Shown piece after piece: positions 1-6,755 of a stretch of 8,898 nt of DNA (the stretch's first letter is position 1; each line of letters begins with the position of its first letter). Source of the stretch: Hyphomicrobiales bacterium (GTDB lineage Bacteria > Pseudomonadota > Alphaproteobacteria > Rhizobiales > Xanthobacteraceae). The notes beneath the pieces were generated by a model. It did no database searches. It was not told the DNA's origin and saw only the letters and a list, made by a program, of their open reading frames with translations. The translations under genes and the position numbers were made by a program. The stretch lies in assembly GCA_016210825.1 (NCBI GenBank), contig JACQTM010000401.1, positions 1 through 8,898 of the forward strand, given 5' to 3'.

Positions 1-1
1 A

Positions 2-124
2 GGTGAAAACCCGCAATGGCTTTATACGGTCGCCTTTGATGGCCGCGAATTGTGGGGAGCGGACGGCGATCCGGCGGTCCAGGTTTCCGTGGACGCTTGG
101 GAGCCGTATCTGGAGCCGATATAA
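2..124 (+). CDS. Nitrile hydratase beta subunit, C-terminal end (partial)
   Basis: Only the last 40 codons are present, open from the window edge to a TAA at 122-124. The peptide starts GENPQWLYTVAF and continues with RELWG and then DAWEPYLEPI at the end. This matches the C-terminal signature of nitrile hydratase beta subunits: Tyr-Thr-Val, then an acidic ELWG, then a closing Asp-x-Trp-Glu-x-Tyr-Leu-Glu. Nitrile hydratase is a cytoplasmic alpha/beta enzyme that converts nitriles to amides at a non-corrin cobalt or non-haem iron centre. The metal site is in the alpha subunit, so the metal type cannot be read here. The accessory protein gene downstream on the same strand supports the call and suggests an alpha-beta-accessory operon whose first part lies outside the window. 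The family match is from memory. Confidence 0.85.
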   Translation, partial: GENPQWLYTVAFDGRELWGADGDPAVQVSVDAWEPYLEPI

Positions 125-276
125 TTGTCATTCCGGAGCGTCGCCAACGGGTCGGCGCAAAGCGCGGCCCGATGACAGGCTCCGCGGCGAACCCGGAATC
201 CATATTCGCCATTATCTTTATTGAAACTCTGGTGGATATGGATTCCGGCTCTCGCTACGCTCGGCCGGAATGACAA
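125..276. repeat. Palindromic repeat element between the nitrile hydratase genes
   Basis: Perfect 12-bp terminal inverted repeats TTGTCATTCCGG (125-136) and CCGGAATGACAA (265-276) bound the element. A second perfect pair lies inside: CCGGAATCCATAT (193-205) and ATATGGATTCCGG (236-248). The left arm also folds on itself, with CGGG (148-151) against CCCG (168-171) and GCGC (155-158) against GCGC (162-165) around an AAA loop. It therefore looks like two hairpin units arranged head to head. Repeats of this look are common between genes in Bradyrhizobium-like genomes (recalled, not searched). It begins one base after the beta subunit stop and its right end runs into the start of the accessory gene, so operon mRNA would carry a large hairpin here. 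Confidence 0.8.
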
Positions 277-674
277 AGAAAAATATGATGCCACTCGATC
301 CGCATGCCGTACGCCGCGCGGCGGCCGAAGTCCCGGATATTCCCTTCGACGCCGAAGGGCCTGTCTTCCGCGAACCTTGGGAAGCGCAAGCATTCGCCAT
401 AACCCTTGCATTGCATGAGCGTGGCGTCTTCGCCTGGAAAGAATGGGCGGCCATTCTCGGCGAGGAGATCAAGCGCGCTCAAGCTAACGGAGACCGGGAT
501 ACTGGTGAAACCTACTATCGGCATTGGCTCGCCGCACTCGAACGGTTAATTGCCGAAAAGGGCGTGGCGCCCCGCGATACGCTTGTTCGCTATCGCAACG
601 CCTGGGATCATGCCGCCGAGCGCACGCCGCACGGCAAGCCGATTGAACTTAAGCCGGAAGATTTCAAAACCTAG
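270..674 (+). CDS. Nitrile hydratase accessory (activator) protein
   Basis: A soluble protein of 134 residues or slightly fewer that resembles the nitrile hydratase accessory/activator family, which is related to the N-terminal part of the beta subunit. In cobalt-type enzymes such proteins bind the alpha subunit and deliver metal by subunit swapping. The signature region runs from about residue 31 to 63 and contains EGPVF, PWEAQAFA and an aromatic FAWKEWA. A second helix follows at about 81-98 (TYYRHWLAALERL), then HGKPIEL near the C-terminus. The ATG at 270 lies inside the terminal inverted repeat of the upstream element and has no clear ribosome binding site. The tandem ATGs at 285 and 288 are equally plausible starts and fit the usual family length better. 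Its stop codon overlaps that of the convergent transporter gene at CTAG 671-674. Confidence 0.85.
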   Translation: MTKKNMMPLDPHAVRRAAAEVPDIPFDAEGPVFREPWEAQAFAITLALHERGVFAWKEWAAILGEEIKRAQANGDRDTGETYYRHWLAALERLIAEKGVAPRDTLVRYRNAWDHAAERTPHGKPIELKPEDFKT

Positions 675-1816
675 AAGCCGGCGATGCGCTCACTCGCCAT
701 GTAACCCATCAGCAGCAGCACGCCGAAGGCGAGAACGACGAAGGCGGCGGCGACTTCGATGCCACGCATGGCGAGCGTCGCCGAGCCGGTGCGTTCATTC
801 GCAAGCCGCTTGGCGAACGATTTTGCGGTTACGGCTAGCGTTGCGATAACCGCAACGGTGATCGCGGTGCCGAGCCCCATGATGAAGGTTGCAACCACGC
901 CCGCCCAAAACAAACCCTGTGCCAGCGCGAATACAAGAACGAGGATCGCGCCCGAACACGGTCGCAAGCCTACAGCCAGCACGGCGGTGAAGCCGCGGCG
1001 CCATCCGCCGGGCCCAGCAAGCTCTTGCGGCTCCGGCCCATGCGCGTGGCTCCATATCGAGTCATGATCGTGATGGTCTCCATGCTCGTGCGCGTGATCG
1101 TGCGAATGCGAATGACCATGATGATGCGCATGTTTATGATGATCAGTTTGGGAATCGCCACGCCAGGCTTCAATGAAGCCGCGCCCCTTCACCCAGAGCA
1201 GCCGTAAGCCGAGAAGAATAATCAGCGCATAACTTACGATCTCGATGATGCGCACCGTGTCGCCCATGGTCTTGGCCGTGGCATTAAGCAGCACGGCGGC
1301 GACAAGAACCATTGCCACGGCCACAAGCGCCTGAAGCATTGCCGACGCGAAGGAGAGCACAACGCCGCGTTTCCAGGTCTGCTCGTTAGCGACGAGATAG
1401 GAGGAAATTACCGCCTTGCCGTGGCCAGGGCCCGCGGCATGAAAAATTCCGTAAGCGAAGGAGAGTCCGAACAAGCCGAGCACGGCGCTACTATCGGCCT
1501 TGGATGCACGGACGGCGGCCGACATTCCGCGATAGAATTCGGCCTGCTTGGTCATGATCCAGCCGACGAGACCGTCCGCGGGCGGCACAGGTTGCGCGGA
1601 CGGACGTCCCACGCCGAATGGCCCGCTCTGCGCCAATACGGCGTCGAACATGCCAAGGTATGCAATCGCGACGATGATGACCAGAATACCCAACACCGTC
1701 ATCCTGAGGTGCCCGAGCGAAGCGAGTGCCTCGAAGGATGACAGCGCCGTCACCCTTCGAGGCTCGGGGCTTCGCCCCTCGCACCTCAGGATGACGGGAG
1801 AATGAATTACGGGCAT
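671..1816 (-). CDS. NicO-type nickel/cobalt transporter (RcnA-like), His-rich
   Basis: A 381-residue membrane protein of the NicO/RcnA nickel-cobalt transporter family. Visible features, numbered from the ATG at 1816: a hydrophobic segment at about 41-62 that ends in an Ala-rich, signal-like stretch; a conserved helix with HAAGPGHGK at 126-134, a likely metal-binding motif; further helices at about 150-178 and 190-208; a strongly His-rich loop at about 226-259 with alternating His/Asp/Ser; GLRPCSGA at 283-290; and closing helices at about 289-330 and 353-372. The ATG at 1816 overlaps the stop of the DUF1007 gene (AAATGCCCGTAA), which suggests translational coupling. However, codons 7 to 40 are encoded by a palindromic repeat, and the ATG at 1702 would give a 343-residue protein closer to relatives. 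The stop is certain and the start is not. The direction of transport (uptake or efflux) cannot be told from sequence. Confidence 0.88.
   Translation of the reverse strand: MPVIHSPVILRCEGRSPEPRRVTALSSFEALASLGHLRMTVLGILVIIVAIAYLGMFDAVLAQSGPFGVGRPSAQPVPPADGLVGWIMTKQAEFYRGMSAAVRASKADSSAVLGLFGLSFAYGIFHAAGPGHGKAVISSYLVANEQTWKRGVVLSFASAMLQALVAVAMVLVAAVLLNATAKTMGDTVRIIEIVSYALIILLGLRLLWVKGRGFIEAWRGDSQTDHHKHAHHHGHSHSHDHAHEHGDHHDHDSIWSHAHGPEPQELAGPGGWRRGFTAVLAVGLRPCSGAILVLVFALAQGLFWAGVVATFIMGLGTAITVAVIATLAVTAKSFAKRLANERTGSATLAMRGIEVAAAFVVLAFGVLLLMGYMASERIAGF
1696..1797. repeat. Palindromic repeat element inside the 5' end of the transporter gene
   Basis: Perfect 17-bp terminal inverted repeats CCGTCATCCTGAGGTGC (1696-1712) and GCACCTCAGGATGACGG (1781-1797). 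An inner pair, CCTCGAAGGATGAC (1729-1742) and GTCACCCTTCGAGG (1749-1762), has one mismatch. The right arm also holds a small GGGGC-TTC-GCCCC hairpin. The span of 102 bp is divisible by three and has no stop in the transporter frame. The sequence differs from the repeats at 125-276 and 4146-4266. Similar CATCCTGAGG-type repeats are frequent in Rhodopseudomonas- and Bradyrhizobium-like genomes (recalled). Confidence 0.85.
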
Positions 1817-2460
1817 TTCACCGAAATCTTATTGGCGAACTGCGCGCCATAGCTGTTCGCCGGAATTTGCTGATTCGGCCCGATCTGCGCGAGCTTGTCA
1901 GCCATCTCCTTGGTCATTTCCTGCGGCTTGCCGATCGTAAACTTGCAAGCCGCCGGAGCGCCAGCGAGCGCCACCGGATCCTTATCCGCCAATGCAAAGT
2001 CGACGTAATAGGTCGGATCATAAACTTCCACGTCGAAGGTCTTCGCCTTCACCGGCGTCTTTAGCGGCATGGTGAAATGGAGCGTCAGCGTCTTGTCGCC
2101 GTCGTTGAATTCCAGCCAGTAATCCTTCGGATCGGCGAACTCGGCCTTCTGGCCGTTTGCATTGCCGTAGGTGAAGAAATCGAATTCCTTAAGCGAGGAG
2201 ACATTGACCTCGGCGAGCGGTTGCAATTCCTCGCGCGTGAACTTGCCCTTCTCTTTTGTCTCAAGGCCTTGCGTGGCAAACGTCGAGAACATGTCGTCGA
2301 AGGTCCAGGCGTGGTGCACGCCGGTCGCCGATCCATCCGGGGCAAAGACCAATTCGCTCTTCATGACTACCCAGACATGCGGATGCGCGACGGCCTGTAC
2401 GCACATGAGACACAATGCCGCCAGCGTGGCGGTAACGATGCGGATGTTCGATTCGATCAT
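1807..2460 (-). CDS. DUF1007 family periplasmic protein, partner of the NicO transporter
   Basis: A 217-residue protein with a short signal peptide: a hydrophobic core at about 8-22 and a probable cleavage after VQAVA at residue 25. The mature chain then starts HPHVW, the hallmark of the DUF1007 family. Other family-like features are GVHHAWTFDDMFS at 47-59 and a Tyr-rich stretch at about 147-153. Two cysteines remain in the mature chain (172 and 216) and could form a disulfide. Family members are typically encoded next to NicO/RcnA-type transporters, as here, and are thought to help metal handling in the periplasm, although no mechanism is established to my knowledge. The gene overlaps the candidate transporter start by 10 bases. 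The 72 bases upstream show no convincing promoter or strong ribosome binding site, so transcription may come from the hydrolase gene above. Confidence 0.85.
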   Translation of the reverse strand: MIESNIRIVTATLAALCLMCVQAVAHPHVWVVMKSELVFAPDGSATGVHHAWTFDDMFSTFATQGLETKEKGKFTREELQPLAEVNVSSLKEFDFFTYGNANGQKAEFADPKDYWLEFNDGDKTLTLHFTMPLKTPVKAKTFDVEVYDPTYYVDFALADKDPVALAGAPAACKFTIGKPQEMTKEMADKLAQIGPNQQIPANSYGAQFANKISVKCP

Positions 2461-2532
2461 GGGATGCGGCTGCTCGGTTTTGAATGTTGAAAGGATAGCA
2501 CAGAGTGCGGCTGAAAGGTGACCGTTTACGAT

Positions 2533-4128
2533 TTACACGCCAGCGGCGCCACCATCCGCACGCGGATCGTGTGCGCCTTCCAGCGTGCCGTTGGGATGCA
2601 GCACCACGGCACCGGCATGGCCCATAGTGTCGGAATATGGTTCATCAAGCACTTCAATATCGTGCCCGGCGGCGGCAAGGCGATCAACTAGATTGTCATC
2701 GAACCGCCGCTCCAGCCGTAGATTCGTGTGAGGCGAACCCCAGGTGCGGCCAAGCAGCCAACGCGGCGCGTCGAGCGCCGCATCGAGCGGCTGCCGGAAA
2801 CGTACGTGCCTGGTGAAAAAAGCCGCCTGCGATTGCGGCTGGCCGTCGCCACCCATGGTGCCATAGGCGATCACCCGGCTGTCGTCGAGTACAGCAAGCG
2901 CCGGATTGAGCGTATGGAACGGCAGCATGCCCGGTTCGAGCGGGTTCATCCCACCGGCATCGAGCGAAAAGCTGGCGCCGCGGTTTTGCATGACAAGTCC
3001 GGTGCGCGGCAGCACACAGCCCGAACCAAATTCCCAATAGAGCGATTGGATATAGGAGACGACAAGGCCGGTAGCGTCGGCGGCGCCCATCCAGATGGTG
3101 TCACCGGTTCCGGGTCTCGCCGGCCAGGGCGCGGCCTTTCTGCGGTCGATCTTCTTTGCTTCAGCATCGAGAAAGGCGGGCGTAAAGAACTGATCGAGAT
3201 TGTCGCTGATTCGTCGCGGGTCGGTGACGATACGGTCGCGAACACGGAAGGCGCGCTTCGTCGCTTCGACAATGCCGTGCACGTGGTCGAAGCTCTCCGC
3301 GTCATTGACGGCGAGGCGATCGAACAGCGCAAGGATCATCAGCGACGCCAGTCCTTGTGTCGGCGGCGGGGAATTGAACAGCAGGCCTGCGCCGATCCTC
3401 ACCGATAGCGGCTCGGCGACGACGGCGCGATAGTTACGCAAATCCTCGCGCGTCACGGGGCTGCCGATTTTTTCAAGATCGGCGGCAATCTCGCGGCCGA
3501 CATCGCCGCGATAGAAATCGTCGAGCCCGGAATGGATAAGGTGCTCAAGGGTTGCGGCAAATGCCGTTTGCTTAAGCGTGCTGCCGGCTTCAGGCGCCTT
3601 TCCGTCGGCGAGAAACGTTAGGCCGAAGCCAGGTGCGTCCTTGCACTCGTCAAATTTCTCGGCCGTGAGCCGGGCCTGGCTCTTCGTGACCACATAACCG
3701 TCACGTGCGTGGCGGATCGCCGGTGCCAGCAATTCGCCGATCGGCATTTTCCCGCCATGCGCTTTTGCCGCCTCGAGCGCAAGCATCCATGCGCCGGCGG
3801 CGGCGGAGACAGTGAGCGCCGCAAACGCCCCGCGCGATGGAATCGTTTCGTAGCCATGCTCGCGATAGAACGCGGGATTAGCTTTCGCGCCTGCCGGTCC
3901 CGCCCCCATCAACGCGCGCACGCGGCCGGAAGGTTCGCGCACGAGCCAGAAGCCGTCGCCGCCGAGGTGATTCATGTGTGGATAGACAGCGGCAATCGTA
4001 GCCGCCATCGCCACCATGGCTTCGAGGGCATTGCCGCCCTCGGCGAGGATATGACGGCCGGCTTCCGCCGCGGCCGCGTGCGGAGCGGCGGCGATGCCGC
4101 GGCGGTGTCCGGCGGTGTGGAGATTCAT
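2533..4128 (-). CDS. Gamma-glutamyltransferase-family Ntn hydrolase (HpxW/YwrD-like)
   Basis: A 531-residue member of the gamma-glutamyltransferase family, which is made as a proenzyme and cuts itself before a threonine that becomes the catalytic nucleophile. That residue is most likely Thr344 in GTGDTIWMG, which would give a large chain of about 343 and a small chain of about 188 residues. Other conserved stretches are AAPHAAAAEAG (14-24), GGNALEA (31-37), HLGGDGFWL (54-62), the SPPPTQG substrate-pocket region (253-259), FGSG (367-370), QNRGASFS (381-388) and GTMGGDGQPQ (423-432). The tryptophan two residues after Thr344, the length and the FGSG...QNRG...GGDGQPQ pattern resemble the group that includes oxamate amidohydrolase HpxW and YwrD more than classical secreted glutathione hydrolases. 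No signal peptide is visible, so it is probably cytoplasmic. The start fits the family and has a GGGG stretch upstream as a weak ribosome binding site. The natural substrate is unknown. Confidence 0.88.
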   Translation of the reverse strand: MNLHTAGHRRGIAAAPHAAAAEAGRHILAEGGNALEAMVAMAATIAAVYPHMNHLGGDGFWLVREPSGRVRALMGAGPAGAKANPAFYREHGYETIPSRGAFAALTVSAAAGAWMLALEAAKAHGGKMPIGELLAPAIRHARDGYVVTKSQARLTAEKFDECKDAPGFGLTFLADGKAPEAGSTLKQTAFAATLEHLIHSGLDDFYRGDVGREIAADLEKIGSPVTREDLRNYRAVVAEPLSVRIGAGLLFNSPPPTQGLASLMILALFDRLAVNDAESFDHVHGIVEATKRAFRVRDRIVTDPRRISDNLDQFFTPAFLDAEAKKIDRRKAAPWPARPGTGDTIWMGAADATGLVVSYIQSLYWEFGSGCVLPRTGLVMQNRGASFSLDAGGMNPLEPGMLPFHTLNPALAVLDDSRVIAYGTMGGDGQPQSQAAFFTRHVRFRQPLDAALDAPRWLLGRTWGSPHTNLRLERRFDDNLVDRLAAAGHDIEVLDEPYSDTMGHAGAVVLHPNGTLEGAHDPRADGGAAGV

Positions 4129-4145
4129 GGAAAACCCCGAAGAGC

Positions 4146-4266
4146 GTGTCCCGGGCGCAGCGCAGCACGCAGTGGTGCGCTGCAGACCCGGGACCTATCT
4201 AATCCGCTTCTCTGTGGGCCCCGGATCAGCGACGCACCGTTTCACGCTGCGCCGCATCCGGGGCAC
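4146..4266. repeat. Two-hairpin palindromic repeat between peptidase and transferase genes
   Basis: Two hairpins sit side by side. The first pairs GTCCCGGG (4148-4155) with CCCGGGAC (4187-4194), and inside it GCAGCGCA (4157-4164) with TGCGCTGC (4176-4183). The second pairs GCCCCGGAT (4218-4226) with ATCCGGGGC (4256-4264). The outer ends GTGTCCCGG and CCGGGGCAC also match as inverted repeats with one mismatch. This is a third repeat family, unlike the two others in the window. It fills most of the 159-bp gap between genes of the same direction, where it could act as a transcript-stabilising or partly terminating structure. There is no U-run, so it is not an ordinary intrinsic terminator. Confidence 0.75.
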
Positions 4267-4287
4267 GATACATTGACCGCCGCCGCT

Positions 4288-6375
4288 CTAGCTCACTGGG
4301 GGACTATCAAGCAATCCCCGCCTTTCCAGCAGCGCATCCGGTGTCGGCAGCCGGCCGCGAAATGCCTTGTAAAGTTCCTCCGGGTCGCGCGAGCCGCCGG
4401 CGGAATAAATATTGTCGTGCAGCCTTTTCGCCGTCTCCGCATCGAAAATATCGCCCGCCTCCTCGAAGGCGCGAAAGGCATCGGCGTCGAGGACTTCCGA
4501 CCACATGTAGGAATAATAGGCGCTGGCGTATCCGCCGCCGGAGAATACGTGCTGGAAATGCATCGGCCGGTGACGCATGACGATTTCTTCCGGCATGCCG
4601 ATTGCCGCGAGTGTATCGCGTTCCAATGCCGTCACGTCGAAAGCGCCGTCCACGGCACGTGAATGAAATTCGAGATCGACCAACGCCGACGACACATACT
4701 CAACGGTGGCAAAGCCTTGATTAAAGGTACGCGCCGCAAGGAGCCGGCGTAGTAAATCCTCCGGCATCGGCTCGCCGGTCGTTGCGTGCAGCGCAAAGCG
4801 GCGCAGTACCTCGGGGCGTTCGAGCCAGTGCTCGTAGAGTTGCGAGGGCAGTTCGACGAAATCGGTAAGCACACTGGTTCCGGAGATCGACGGATAGGTT
4901 ACGTCGGACAGCAGTGCATGCAATGCGTGACCGAATTCGTGGAACAATGTGCGCGCGTCGTCGAACGACAACAGGCTCGGCGCACCATCCGCACCCTTGG
5001 AGAAATTCATTACATTGACGACTTGCGGGCGAATATCGCCCTTAAGTTTTTCCTGGTCGCGCAACGTCGTCATCCAGGCGCCGCTATGTTTGGATGTGCG
5101 CGCGAAGTAATCGCCAAAGAACACGCCAACATGCCGGCCGCCCTCCCCGATGACCTCCCATACGCGCACATCGGGATGCCAGACCGGCACATTGCCGAGC
5201 GGGACGAATGACAGGCCAAACAGCCGTTGCGCGGTGTCGAAGGCCGCCGCGATGATATTGTCGAGTTGCAAATACGGTTTTACCTTCGCCTCTTCCACGT
5301 CGTGGCGGCGCTTGCGCAGTCGTTCCGCGTAATAGCGCCAATCCCAGGGCGCGAGACGGAAGTTTCCGCCCGCTTCGGCGATCAATTCCTGCATGGCATC
5401 GCGATCGGCAGCGGCGCGGGAACGCGCCAGCGGCCAGACTTTTTCCAGGAGTGCGCGCACATTGCTCGGCGTCTTCGCCATGCTGTCGTCGAGGCGGTAA
5501 TCGGCGAACGTCCCGTAGCCGAGCAGCCGCGCACGCTCGGCGCGCAAAGCGATGCTCTCGGCGATGATGGCCTTGTTATCGGTTTTTCCGCCACCGTCAC
5601 CGCGTGCCACCCAGGCGCGAAATATTTTTTCGCGCAGATCGCGGCGCGCGGAGAATTGCAGGAAGGGCTCGACGCTGGAGCGCGAGAGCGTGATGACGTG
5701 CTTGCCTGCAAGCCCGCGTTCCTCGGCAGCCTGGCGCGCTGCAGCGCGCAGGAATTCCGGCAAGCCGGAAAGCTCGGTCTCGCCGTCAAGCACGAGAGCA
5801 TAGGACTGCTCGTCCGCCAGCACATTTTGCGAAAAGGTCGTACCGAGAGTGGCAAGCCGCTCGCTGATCGCCTTTAGCCGCGTTTTCGTCGCCTCGTCGA
5901 GATGCGCGCCGGCGCGGCGAAAGCGCAGATGCAGCCGCTCAAGCACACGCCCCTGCTCTGGGGAAAGTCCTACGACCGCCCTTTGCTCAAACAGTGTCGC
6001 CACCCGCTGATAGAGCGACGAATTCAGGTATATGCGACTAAAATGAACGGCGAGCTTAGGCGAGATCTCGCGTTCGATCGCCTGCAGCTCTGCATTCGTG
6101 TGAGCGCCGGAAAGAGCGTGAAAGACGTCCGAAACCCGCGACAGCGTTCGCCCGCTGTTCTCAAATGTGGCAACGGTATTGTCGAAGGTTGGCGCGGCAG
6201 CCTGACTAGCAATGGCGTCGATTTCCGCGTCATGCTCGGCTAGTGCCCGCTCGAAGGCGGGGAGAAAATGCGGCGGCGTGATCCGTGTGAAAGGTGGCAC
6301 CCCGAATGGCGCCGACCAGGCCTCTAGTAAGGGATTGGCATTGGCAGCGGCGAAAGACTGGACGGCATCGGTCAT
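4288..6375 (-). CDS. dcp: M3 family zinc metallopeptidase, peptidyl-dipeptidase Dcp type
   Basis: A 695-residue cytoplasmic metallopeptidase of family M3 (thimet oligopeptidase fold), full length for the family. The zinc site is HEFGH at 479-483, with Glu480 as catalytic base and Glu508 in DFVELPSQ as third ligand, 29 residues after the first His as in the family. The substrate-binding segment FSGGGYASAYYSYMW lies at 611-625. Upstream conserved stretches are WHPDVRVWEV (399-408), FFGDYFARTSKHSGAWM (419-435) and NFSKG (457-461). EHWLERPEVL (515-524) and the C-terminal RGLL point to the peptidyl-dipeptidase Dcp branch, which removes C-terminal dipeptides, rather than oligopeptidase A. No signal peptide is visible. 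It is the first of four genes in the same direction and is divergent from the small membrane protein gene. The Dcp or oligopeptidase A assignment is from memory. Confidence 0.9.
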   Translation of the reverse strand: MTDAVQSFAAANANPLLEAWSAPFGVPPFTRITPPHFLPAFERALAEHDAEIDAIASQAAAPTFDNTVATFENSGRTLSRVSDVFHALSGAHTNAELQAIEREISPKLAVHFSRIYLNSSLYQRVATLFEQRAVVGLSPEQGRVLERLHLRFRRAGAHLDEATKTRLKAISERLATLGTTFSQNVLADEQSYALVLDGETELSGLPEFLRAAARQAAEERGLAGKHVITLSRSSVEPFLQFSARRDLREKIFRAWVARGDGGGKTDNKAIIAESIALRAERARLLGYGTFADYRLDDSMAKTPSNVRALLEKVWPLARSRAAADRDAMQELIAEAGGNFRLAPWDWRYYAERLRKRRHDVEEAKVKPYLQLDNIIAAAFDTAQRLFGLSFVPLGNVPVWHPDVRVWEVIGEGGRHVGVFFGDYFARTSKHSGAWMTTLRDQEKLKGDIRPQVVNVMNFSKGADGAPSLLSFDDARTLFHEFGHALHALLSDVTYPSISGTSVLTDFVELPSQLYEHWLERPEVLRRFALHATTGEPMPEDLLRRLLAARTFNQGFATVEYVSSALVDLEFHSRAVDGAFDVTALERDTLAAIGMPEEIVMRHRPMHFQHVFSGGGYASAYYSYMWSEVLDADAFRAFEEAGDIFDAETAKRLHDNIYSAGGSRDPEELYKAFRGRLPTPDALLERRGLLDSPPVS

Positions 6376-6488
6376 CGGCGGAGCACCATCATAAAATCGC
6401 GCGGCAGCGGCGGAGGTTCACATGGGGCGTTGTAGCCCAGAATCCAGGCTTGATTGGCTGAATTGATTGGTAGACATTGCGTCCCAAC
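6376..6488. promoter_or_regulatory. Divergent intergenic region with a direct repeat
   Basis: This 113-bp gap separates the starts of the minus-strand peptidase and the plus-strand small membrane protein, so it should contain both promoters. The clearest feature is a perfect 8-bp direct repeat TTGATTGG at 6450-6457 and 6463-6470, spaced 13 bp, a little more than one helical turn. It could be an operator or overlap a promoter for the + strand gene. No convincing -35/-10 pair can be fixed on either strand. Confidence 0.3.
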
Positions 6489-6755
6489 ATGTCCGGAGAG
6501 TCCATAAACAAGCCCGCGTCCAGGCGCCGCATCGTCTGGCTCAACGTCATGACCGTGGTAAGCGCGGCGATCTTGATCGGCGCCGAGGTTTTCGGGGCGG
6601 CGTTTGCCGCCGGCTGGGCATTCGCCAACCTATTCCAGCTAGGCTCGATCGGCGAACACCTACTCCAGGGCGTGTTTATCATTTGCGGCATCGCCATCAT
6701 GGTATCGTTCATCCGCGCGGCGCGGCGCGTGGAGCCGTTCACGGCGGCTGACTGA
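6489..6755 (+). CDS. Small two-helix membrane protein, unknown function
   Basis: An 88-residue protein with a short basic N-terminus (Arg12-Arg14) followed by two predicted membrane segments, at about 17-45 and 57-76, joined by a short loop with GSIGEH. A basic AARR patch follows the second helix, then a short polar tail. The Arg-rich N-terminus and the basic patch after helix two suggest that both ends are cytoplasmic. The ATG at 6489 is preferred. A TTG at 6477 in the same frame would add four residues. No ribosome binding site is visible upstream of either. I do not recognise a named family, although small proteins of this look occur as conserved hypotheticals in Bradyrhizobium relatives. 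It lies divergent from the peptidase gene, and its stop is directly followed by a large inverted repeat. Confidence 0.65.
   Translation: MSGESINKPASRRRIVWLNVMTVVSAAILIGAEVFGAAFAAGWAFANLFQLGSIGEHLLQGVFIICGIAIMVSFIRAARRVEPFTAAD

Noticed and set aside
22..411. A 129-codon minus-strand open frame over the nitrile hydratase end and the repeat
   Set aside because: It overlaps two recognised coding regions on the other strand and a repeat element, and it has no recognisable protein features.
1025..1207. Met/Arg-rich + strand open frame opposite the His-rich loop
   Set aside because: It arises from reading the complement of the repeated CAT/CAC histidine codons, while the transporter on the minus strand is well supported.
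2461..2532. Metal- or cobalamin-responsive riboswitch upstream of the DUF1007 gene
   Set aside because: The gap is only 72 bases and shows no conserved cobalamin or nickel/cobalt riboswitch features and no strong stems.
3709..4662. A 317-codon open frame on the + strand across the transferase start and the repeat
   Set aside because: It is antisense to two well-supported genes and runs through a palindromic repeat. Its Arg/Ala/His-rich composition is typical of the opposite strand of high-GC coding DNA, and no family motif is visible.
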